Source: Bryobacterales bacterium
Lineage (GTDB): Bacteria; Cyanobacteriota; Vampirovibrionia; Obscuribacterales; Obscuribacteraceae
Direction of reading: 5' to 3'
DNA length: 5,055 nucleotides
NCBI GenBank assembly: GCA_903970295.1
Contig: CAJCHQ010000268.1
Coordinates: 1-5,055, forward strand
Each line of letters begins with the position of its first letter. The first letter of the stretch is position 1. Positions 1-5,055 of the stretch are shown here, in pieces. A program made the translations under genes and the position numbers. The notes beneath the pieces are model-generated. The model had not been told where the DNA came from. It worked only from the letters and a program-made list of their open reading frames with translations, and did not search any database.

Positions 1-3000
1 CAATTGGTAGGCCAGCGTTTTCAAACTACCAGAGACCGCCACTTCGGTCGATTTTTTCACCTGCTCGCCGAGCCAGGTCAATGATTTGAAGATCTCAGCC
101 CTTGATTTGCCTTTCAACAAGAAGAGTTCAGCCGGCCACTCTTTGTAAGACGGCTCCGATACCTGCGCTACTGTCGGCAGATACTCTTCGACGACAACGT
201 GAAAATTGGTGCCGCCAAAGCCGAAGGCACTGACCCCGGCGCGCAGAGGCTGTGACTCTAAACCGCTCACGACTTGTGGATTGAGCCAGGGGCGAGCTTC
301 TGAATTGATGTAGAAAGGACTATGTTCGAAGTCGCAAGATGGGTTGGGCACTTGCACACCGATCGTTGGTGGCAATACTTTATGATGCAAAGCTTTGGCC
401 ACTTTGATGATCGAGGCTAAGCCCGCTGCTGCTTTGGTATGCCCGATCATCGTTTTCACCGAGCCGACTGCGCAAGCCTGGGTTTTCGCCCCGGCGGCAT
501 CAAAAACTTGTTTGAGCGCTTCAATCTCCGCTCTGTCACCAGCCACGGTGCCAGTGCCATGCGCTTCGACCAAACTGACAGAAGCTGGAGATACTCCCGC
601 ATCTGCGTAGGCCCTGCGCAGAGCAGACATCTGTCCGGCTGGGCGAGGAGCAGTCAAGCTCAAGTCACGTCCGTCACTCGAGCCGCCGACCCCGCGAATG
701 ACTGCATATATTCGGTCACCGTCACGCTCGGCATCAGTCAACCGTTTAAGCACGAGCATGGCCATGCCTTCGCTGATCACAATACCATCAGCGGTGGCAT
801 CGAAAGTACGGCAACGGCCGCTGGGAGAGAACGCATGTGTCTTGCTGAAGCTCAGGTAATCGCCTGGTTGATTGTGAGTGTCACTGGCGCACAGGAAAAC
901 AACATCGCTGTTGTGATTGCGCAGATCGCCCACTGATATATAGAGCGCAGCCAGTGACGAAGCGCAGGCGGCGTCGACCGAGAAGTTGATGCCGCCGAGA
1001 TCGAAGCGGTTGGCGACGCGACCGGCTGTGACATTGCCTAGATATCCCGGGAATGAATCTTCTGTCCAATCCGGCAATTTCTTTTTGATTTGTTCTTTGA
1101 CTTCAGGCTCCAGATCGGAAAGTTTCCAATCAAGCATTGAACGCAGCGAATATAGAGCTGTGATCGGTCCGTGCCCGGCATTGGCGAGAACGACCGAAGT
1201 GCGTTGTTTAGGGAAACTGCGTTCGGTGTAACCGGCATCGGCGAGGGCTGCCCGGGTGATTTCCAGCAAAAGAACCTGCATCGGGTCTATCGATGCCAAA
1301 CTGCTCGGAGGAATACCATAGGTAGTTGGATCGAATTTGATGTCACCGAGGAAACCGCCCCACTTGGAATAAATTTTGTCCGGAGCGAGCGGATTCTCGT
1401 CGTAGTATTTGGTCCAATCCCACTGCTCCGGCGGCACTTCGGTGATCGCGTCGACTTTCTCGAGAATATTGTGCCAGTAAGTGTCGAGGTCATTAGCCTG
1501 AGGAAACAGGCATGACATTCCGACAATGGCTATTGGTGTCGAGGGGATGGGCTTTTCAGTTTGTGCGGCAGCCTGTGTGGTATCAGATACGGTCAGGTGC
1601 GGTGTCTGAGAAGTCAGTCCGGTTCTTTCAGCGAATTGCTGTAACTGTTCGCTGCCGTCTAGTGAGACATTTTTGTGCAGTTCTTCGATCGAGACCACAC
1701 GGTCATGCATCGATGCCACCTGACCGATCATGTACATGCCATCCGACCATTGTTTTTCTGCCGAGACATTGATCAAGGTCGATTTTTCGCCGGCGACATT
1801 CTGTCCTTCGTTTTTCAATTCGTCGATGATCTGGTCTTTGTTTTGCACAGTCGATCGCGTCACGCCTTTACTGGCGATGCGCAAGCGACCGAGATTCATC
1901 AGCTCCAGTTCTTCGCGGATTTCGTCTCTGGTTTTATTGATCAAAGTCAACTCTTGACGCTTGTCGTCGAAGATGCGCTTGTACGGCGAGTCGATGCAGC
2001 GAATGGCATGCCCGGGACCGGTCTCCAGTAGAACTGTTTGACGGCAATCGAGGGCCGCATCCTGGAAAGTTTTGACGATCGCCCCGGATGTCACCGCTTC
2101 TTGCGTGAACAAATAAGCAGTGCCCATCAAAGCTCCCACCTTGACACCACGAGCGGCGAGCGGTGCAGCCATGGCCGTCACCATCGCCGCCGAGAGACTG
2201 TCATGAATGCCCCCGGCAAACAAAACATGATATTTGCTGGCGTCAGCTCCGGCTGCTCGTAACAGCAAATCGATCATCCCTTCCCACAAGACGAAGCTCG
2301 AACGTGGTCCAACGTGACCACCGCATTCTTTGCCTTCGAAAATAAAGCGGCGCGAACCCATCTCGATAAACGACTCGAGCAATAGTGGCGACGGCACGTG
2401 CAAATAGGTCTTGATACCAATCTCTTCCAGCGCTTTTGCCTGATCAGGGCGACCGCCGGCAATCAAGGCGAAGGGCGGTTTGTAGCGACGGATCACTTCC
2501 AACTGTTCTTGTCTCAATTCGTTCGGCACGAATCCGAGAACCCCGACCCCCCACGGGCGCGACTGCAAAAGCTCAGAACTCTTCTTGACCAGAGATTCGA
2601 CTTCATTTTTGCGCATCAAAGCCAGAGCCAGAAATGGCAAACCGCCAGCTTCAGCCACAGCCAGGGCAAATTCGGCTGTATCACTGACTCGGGTCATCGC
2701 TCCCTGGACGATCGGAAAGCGTGTGCCGTGTGATACTGCTAGTGGTGCTTGTTCCGCCAGTGGCTTGCTCTGGATCGCTTGCTGAATATGCTCGTCGACG
2801 CTCAAGCGAATCGCCTGAACTATGCCTGCAACGGTGGCATATTTGCGAGCCAGTCGCTCGGCGAAGCAGATATCTTGTCCGAACAACCAGACGCGCTCGA
2901 GAGGTAAATCACGGCTGCCGAACTGCAGAATCTGCTGGCGCAACACGGGCAAGCGTTCGCCCTTCGCTCGCTTATCAGAGGCGGCCACCGAGTCGGTCGA

Positions 3001-3810
3001 GTTCTTTTCTTCGAGCAGACTGTGTCCGGTTCGGGCAAACACCCTGACACCGTCATCTTTGCCCAGAGGCAGCCAATGCGTTTCGGTGCCATCTAATGTG
3101 GCTATTTTCTGTTTGATAGTGAGTGGTAGTCTCGATTCTTTGGCTAGTAAGAGTTGTGAGTCCAAAATCACGCCTGCCGCTCCGGCTGCGTAGCAAGCGG
3201 CTGCCGTATGCAAGCCGATGCCACCCTCTGCCCAGACCGGCACTTTCAATCGGGAAATCAATTCTTGCAAAAGGACGAACGTGGTCTGCTGACCGGTGCG
3301 CCCGGCCGCCTCGTGGCCTTTGGCTATGACTGCGTCGACACCCAGCGATACAGCATTTTCTGCTTCTTCTATGCTTATGCACTCGGCGAGAATGACAACC
3401 CCTGCCGCTCGCAATTGTTGAATCGCTTTTTTCCAGGAAGTTTTGCCGGTCGCCGGCGCCAGAATGACAATCGGCTTGGCCCGCTCGGGTCCGTTTTCTA
3501 TTATTGACTGAGCCAGTGTATCGATCACTGTTTTCAGTTGCTCGACCTGGTCGGCACAGCACTTGATACCACATGTGGTGCGTCCATGTTTGAGAATCGA
3601 ACGAATCGCCGCATCGACTCCGTCGACGCAACTAGATGTCGTGATATTGCTGAACTCGAGATTGATTACCCCGATTTCGCCAGCCAGGCTGGCAGCGACG
3701 GCAATCGCTGCATCGCCGACCTGAAACGTGCCCCCCTGGGCTCGTTGCTCGAAGGTGTCTCTTTGTTCGAATGATGGAGGTGTGAGCGCTACGATTCCAA
3801 AGCTCGACAT
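1..3810 (-). CDS. Type I polyketide / PUFA-like synthase, N-terminal part (NMO barrel - NMO barrel - ketosynthase), 3' end outside the window
   Basis: The frame is open for 1270 codons with no stop and leaves the window at position 1, so the C-terminus is missing. In order it shows a TIM barrel of the nitronate monooxygenase superfamily (about residues 1-340), a second such barrel (about 355-615), a helical, charged linker (about 616-757, ending in a Thr/Gln/Pro-rich stretch), a complete ketosynthase (758-1211) and the start of a post-KS linker. KS domains perform decarboxylative Claisen condensation on ACP-bound chains; NMO-fold barrels such as PfaD and PksE act as flavin enoyl reductases in PUFA and trans-AT systems. 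The protein is expected to be a cytosolic iterative lipid/polyketide synthase. The ATG is fixed by two in-frame TAG codons immediately upstream and a GAGG seven bases ahead. The family assignment is secure; the product is unknown. AT, ACP and reductive domains presumably follow beyond the edge. Confidence 0.93.
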   Translation of the reverse strand, partial: MSSFGIVALTPPSFEQRDTFEQRAQGGTFQVGDAAIAVAASLAGEIGVINLEFSNITTSSCVDGVDAAIRSILKHGRTTCGIKCCADQVEQLKTVIDTLAQSIIENGPERAKPIVILAPATGKTSWKKAIQQLRAAGVVILAECISIEEAENAVSLGVDAVIAKGHEAAGRTGQQTTFVLLQELISRLKVPVWAEGGIGLHTAAACYAAGAAGVILDSQLLLAKESRLPLTIKQKIATLDGTETHWLPLGKDDGVRVFARTGHSLLEEKNSTDSVAASDKRAKGERLPVLRQQILQFGSRDLPLERVWLFGQDICFAERLARKYATVAGIVQAIRLSVDEHIQQAIQSKPLAEQAPLAVSHGTRFPIVQGAMTRVSDTAEFALAVAEAGGLPFLALALMRKNEVESLVKKSSELLQSRPWGVGVLGFVPNELRQEQLEVIRRYKPPFALIAGGRPDQAKALEEIGIKTYLHVPSPLLLESFIEMGSRRFIFEGKECGGHVGPRSSFVLWEGMIDLLLRAAGADASKYHVLFAGGIHDSLSAAMVTAMAAPLAARGVKVGALMGTAYLFTQEAVTSGAIVKTFQDAALDCRQTVLLETGPGHAIRCIDSPYKRIFDDKRQELTLINKTRDEIREELELMNLGRLRIASKGVTRSTVQNKDQIIDELKNEGQNVAGEKSTLINVSAEKQWSDGMYMIGQVASMHDRVVSIEELHKNVSLDGSEQLQQFAERTGLTSQTPHLTVSDTTQAAAQTEKPIPSTPIAIVGMSCLFPQANDLDTYWHNILEKVDAITEVPPEQWDWTKYYDENPLAPDKIYSKWGGFLGDIKFDPTTYGIPPSSLASIDPMQVLLLEITRAALADAGYTERSFPKQRTSVVLANAGHGPITALYSLRSMLDWKLSDLEPEVKEQIKKKLPDWTEDSFPGYLGNVTAGRVANRFDLGGINFSVDAACASSLAALYISVGDLRNHNSDVVFLCASDTHNQPGDYLSFSKTHAFSPSGRCRTFDATADGIVISEGMAMLVLKRLTDAERDGDRIYAVIRGVGGSSDGRDLSLTAPRPAGQMSALRRAYADAGVSPASVSLVEAHGTGTVAGDRAEIEALKQVFDAAGAKTQACAVGSVKTMIGHTKAAAGLASIIKVAKALHHKVLPPTIGVQVPNPSCDFEHSPFYINSEARPWLNPQVVSGLESQPLRAGVSAFGFGGTNFHVVVEEYLPTVAQVSEPSYKEWPAELFLLKGKSRAEIFKSLTWLGEQVKKSTEVAVSGSLKTLAYQL
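178..1539 (-). other. Domain: PfaA-like ketosynthase (residues 758-1211)
   Basis: The domain begins STPIAIVGMSCLFP and is complete. The nucleophile is Cys949 in VDAACASS (codon 964-966). The two catalytic histidines are His1084 in EAHGTGT (codon 559-561) and His1124 in IGHTKAAAG (codon 439-441). Lys1119 lies in GSVKT. The fold closes with GVSAFGFGGTNFHVVVEE (1192-1209). The segment WTEDSFPGYLGN-x-TAGR-x-ANR-x-DLGG-x-N (915-942) resembles the ketosynthases of PUFA synthase PfaA and related secondary-lipid synthases more than modular PKS ones. Other supporting signatures are DKIYSKWGGFLGD (811-823), SIDPMQVLLLE (840-850) and SLTAPRPAGQ (1051-1060). The domain should be a fully active condensing enzyme. 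Confidence 0.95.
1966..2748 (-). other. Domain: second nitronate monooxygenase / PfaD-like TIM barrel (residues about 355-615)
   Basis: The barrel starts at the typical first-strand motif TRFPIVQGAMTRVSD (363-377), as in 2-nitropropane dioxygenase-type enzymes. It carries FALIAGGRP (447-455), the canonical EGKECGGHVG (492-501, His499), FAGGIHD (531-537) and GALMGTAYLFTQEA (559-572), which are the flavin and phosphate contacts of this fold. It closes with ETGPGHAIRC (596-605). All expected motifs are present, so this is the likelier active flavin reductase or oxidase of the pair. A role as the enoyl reductase of the synthase is inferred from PfaD and PksE; no acyl substrate can be read from sequence. 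Confidence 0.87.
2791..3810 (-). other. Domain: first nitronate monooxygenase-like TIM barrel (residues about 1-340)
   Basis: The domain opens with FGIVALTPP and continues through alternating beta/alpha segments (IVILAPA at 114-120, GVVILAEC at 137-144, GVDAVIAKGHEAAGRTG at 157-173). It ends with the FMN-phosphate-type signature VWAEGGIG (192-199) followed by GAAGVILDSQLLLAKES (210-226). In nitronate monooxygenases the segment after the fifth or sixth strand reads roughly EAGGH-x-G with a catalytic His; here it is EAAGRTG, with Arg171 in the His position. The barrel therefore probably binds FMN but may have altered or no chemistry. Domain boundaries are approximate. Confidence 0.82.
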
Positions 3811-3817
3811 CTACTAG

Positions 3818-3821
3818 CCTC
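3818..3821 (-). promoter_or_regulatory. Ribosome binding site of the synthase gene
   Basis: On the minus strand GAGG lies seven bases before the ATG at 3810. Two in-frame TAG codons fill the six bases between this site and the ATG, so no start further upstream can extend the protein. This fixes the N-terminus at MSSFGIV. Confidence 0.7.
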
Positions 3822-3870
3822 GTTTGCCAGTGCCTCTCGGGGCCTCAAAAACACTGGCTGGGATCTTCAA

Positions 3871-3993
3871 CTATGCGAAGGCCAAGAATAAACCAAAGAA
3901 GTATAAAGGGCGGGCGTGTTCGGTCCATTGGACAGGTTTTAACATGAACATTTTCGGGGTAATGGCGGCGTCGAAATATATGCGTTCGCTCAC
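3871..3993 (-). CDS. Possible small protein of 40 residues, or remnant of one; unrecognised
   Basis: From a GTG at 3993 the frame reads a charged and aromatic N-terminus (SERIYFDAAITPK), then KPVQWTEHARP, then a hydrophobic end LYFFGLFLAFA, and stops at TAG (3873-3871). About 24 of the 40 codons end in G or C, and codons such as GCC, TTC and ACC resemble those of the flanking genes. After the amber stop the same frame continues as LKIPASVFEAPRGTGKRG and ends at the tandem TAGs touching the synthase start. The whole stretch could thus be a 59-codon gene broken or interrupted by one amber codon. Against it, there is no Shine-Dalgarno sequence before the GTG or before the alternative ATG at 3951, and I recognise no family. 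It may be chance. Confidence 0.22.
   Translation of the reverse strand: MSERIYFDAAITPKMFMLKPVQWTEHARPLYFFGLFLAFA
3900..3927 (-). promoter_or_regulatory. Weak sigma70-like promoter candidate for the synthase gene
   Basis: On the minus strand TGGACC (3927-3922, four of six matches to TTGACA) is followed after 16 bases by TATACT (3905-3900, five of six matches to TATAAT). Transcription would begin about 80 bases before the synthase ATG. The -35 hexamer overlaps the inverted repeat GTCCA-T-TGGAC (3923-3933), which could be an operator half-site pair. Both elements are short enough to occur by chance, and the site lies inside the possible small reading frame, so at most one of the two readings need be functional. 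Confidence 0.2.
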
Positions 3994-4141
3994 ACTTGGG
4001 ATGTTTATCGAAGCTTACCAGGGTTCTATCTCTGCGTCCGGCTCTTAATGCCGCGCTTCAGTATTTCTTTGCATATACTTGCGCTGAAAGGCTGCCCTGG
4101 AGAGGCTCGAGCCACGTTGAAAGGTACGTGCAAGCTTGTCG

Positions 4142-5055
4142 TCAAATCGTTACGGTTTCACTCGGGCTGCGCAGCTCGTAATGCACACCACGCCACTTTA
4201 TGCGATTGGTGATGACCGAATAAAGCGTCATCCACGGCAAAACGAGATGAGCCAATGGTAAAGCCAGCGTAAATTTCCAGAAAGAATCACTGTATGCCTT
4301 ATTCATGGTTGCATATTCGTTCTCGTTGGCGGCCATCATCTGCGCTGATACGGCAGATGCGGTGTCTGCGTAGCGGAAATTGCTGAGAAGAACTTTGTGC
4401 CATAACTTTTGCGCTTTCAGCAAAAACAGGATTTCGACCGGCAATAAGATCAGGCCAACGATTGCTGCCTCGAAATATTCGCGATTGTGAGTGACGAAAC
4501 CGATTGTGGTGCTGGCGAGAACAGCAAGCAGCCATGCCGTCAATATACTGGCGCGATATATTGCTTTGCGCCAGAGCTTCGGGTAGTAAACCTTGGTTAA
4601 GATTAGTTGCCGATTGGTCCATTCGACTATCTCGGCGAAGCTGCCGTCACCGTTGCTGGCGACCAGGCACTGGGGCACGAAACGCACTTGCAGTCCGAGA
4701 TCTTTCACTGCCGTAGTGAGCGCCAGATCGTCATCGGCCGATCGCTCCCAACAGCGCGCAATGCCGGCTTTCTCGTAGTTCTCGCGGGTGATAGCCATGG
4801 CCCCGCCCCAGGCAAACGCGTAACCTGGATCGGCCATTTCCCAGGCCGTCATGCGATTCCAGAGCGAGCGAATCAAGGGTGCCCAATCATTGCCAAACGG
4901 TATGTAGAAACGATACCCGGTTGTGCAGCCAACTAGAGGGTCTGCGAGATGGGCGACCAGATAACGCAGAAAGTCGTCGCGCGCAATCACATCCGAGTCG
5001 ACAAAGACAATTGCTTGACTGGCTTCATCTATATGCTGCAAGGCTGCCAATTGAT
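4142..5055 (-). CDS. Membrane-associated glycosyltransferase, GT2/GT21 (ceramide glucosyltransferase-like), N-terminus outside the window
   Basis: The frame enters from the right edge, ends at TGA (4144-4142) and encodes at least 303 residues. A TTG at 5050 is in frame but is not a credible start, because the frame stays open to the edge and the preceding part of the GT-A fold (nucleotide-binding strand and first Asp) is absent. Counting from that TTG codon, visible elements are IVFVDSD (14-20, metal-binding DxD), FAWGGAMAITRE (79-90, acceptor loop), SADDDLALT (104-112, catalytic Asp region) and EWTNRQ (143-148, matching the Q/R-x-x-R-W region of processive and GT21 enzymes). Hydrophobic spans at about 166-187, 192-212 and 257-281 follow, and the end is KWRGVHYELRSP. 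Such enzymes move a sugar from a nucleotide donor to a lipid on the cytosolic membrane face. Ceramide, hopanoid or another lipid acceptor cannot be decided. It lies upstream of and co-directional with the synthase. Confidence 0.88.
   Translation of the reverse strand, partial: QLAALQHIDEASQAIVFVDSDVIARDDFLRYLVAHLADPLVGCTTGYRFYIPFGNDWAPLIRSLWNRMTAWEMADPGYAFAWGGAMAITRENYEKAGIARCWERSADDDLALTTAVKDLGLQVRFVPQCLVASNGDGSFAEIVEWTNRQLILTKVYYPKLWRKAIYRASILTAWLLAVLASTTIGFVTHNREYFEAAIVGLILLPVEILFLLKAQKLWHKVLLSNFRYADTASAVSAQMMAANENEYATMNKAYSDSFWKFTLALPLAHLVLPWMTLYSVITNRIKWRGVHYELRSPSETVTI

Larger units (their letters stand above)
3811..4141. other. Intergenic region between glycosyltransferase and synthase
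   Basis: This 331-base gap lies between the TGA of the glycosyltransferase and the ATG of the synthase, both read on the minus strand. It holds no tRNA-like or rRNA sequence, no convincing rho-independent terminator (no GC stem followed by a T run) and no repeat array. Three things in it can be described: a 40-codon reading frame on the minus strand (3993-3871), a weak sigma70-like promoter candidate (3927-3900), and two short perfect palindromes (GGCTCGAGCC at 4104-4113, CAAGCTTG at 4131-4138). The gap is long for translationally coupled genes, so the synthase may have its own promoter. Confidence 0.8.

Noticed and set aside
439..936. 165-codon plus-strand reading frame
   Set aside because: It lies opposite the ketosynthase catalytic core, whose minus-strand frame is full of conserved motifs; the plus-strand product is low-complexity and unlike any family. 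It is an antisense shadow.
3053..3631. 192-codon minus-strand reading frame
   Set aside because: It is a frame-shifted shadow of the first barrel on the same strand; the product is rich in Arg, Ser and His with no domain logic, while the in-frame product has clear TIM-barrel motifs.
3824..4048. 74-codon plus-strand reading frame in the intergenic gap
   Set aside because: It starts at TTG without a Shine-Dalgarno sequence, is Lys-rich with no recognisable fold, and overlaps the somewhat better minus-strand frame. I see no support for it as a gene.
4104..4138. Palindromes GGCTCGAGCC and CAAGCTTG just after the glycosyltransferase stop as a terminator
   Set aside because: The stems would be very short with almost no loop and no T run follows on the minus strand, so a rho-independent terminator is not supported.
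4142..5050. Complete 302-residue glycosyltransferase starting at the TTG at 5050
   Set aside because: The frame remains open to the window edge, and the N-terminal strands of the GT-A fold that precede the DSD motif are missing, so the gene is truncated by the window.
1..5055. CAATTG at both ends as a sign of a restriction-cloned fragment
   Set aside because: The same hexamer also occurs internally (3412-3417 and 5008-5013), so the ends are more likely coincidental.

Overview
The window holds parts of two genes, both on the minus strand, separated by a 331-base gap. Reading in the direction of transcription (right to left), the right edge carries the C-terminal two thirds or so of a membrane-associated family 2/21-type glycosyltransferase (5055 to 4142). 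The gap follows (4141 to 3811). The left three quarters is one uninterrupted reading frame of 1270 codons (3810 to 1) that runs off the left edge. It encodes the N-terminal part of a multidomain type I polyketide/secondary-lipid synthase.

The synthase has an uncommon layout. Two consecutive TIM barrels of the nitronate monooxygenase / 2-nitropropane dioxygenase superfamily (the fold of the PfaD and PksE-type enoyl reductases) come first. A complete ketosynthase follows, with the Cys-His-His triad and PfaA-like motifs, and then the start of the next linker or domain. The second barrel keeps the GGH-type motif; the first has Arg at the matching place. Further domains (AT, ACP, KR, DH or others) are expected beyond position 1 but cannot be seen.

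A lipid-type glycosyltransferase directly upstream and co-oriented with an iterative fatty-acid-like synthase suggests that the locus makes a glycosylated lipid or polyketide, loosely comparable to heterocyst glycolipid loci. This is inference. The gap contains a plausible small reading frame, interrupted by an amber codon and in frame with the synthase, and a weak promoter candidate. No RNA genes, mobile elements, CRISPR arrays or attachment sites were found.

The organism is a bacterium of intermediate GC content. The genes use mixed codons, including both TTG/CTG leucines and A/T-ending codons. Large synthases of this type are, from memory, found in planctomycetes, acidobacteria, deltaproteobacteria, cyanobacteria and relatives. 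The window does not allow a firm taxonomic call.
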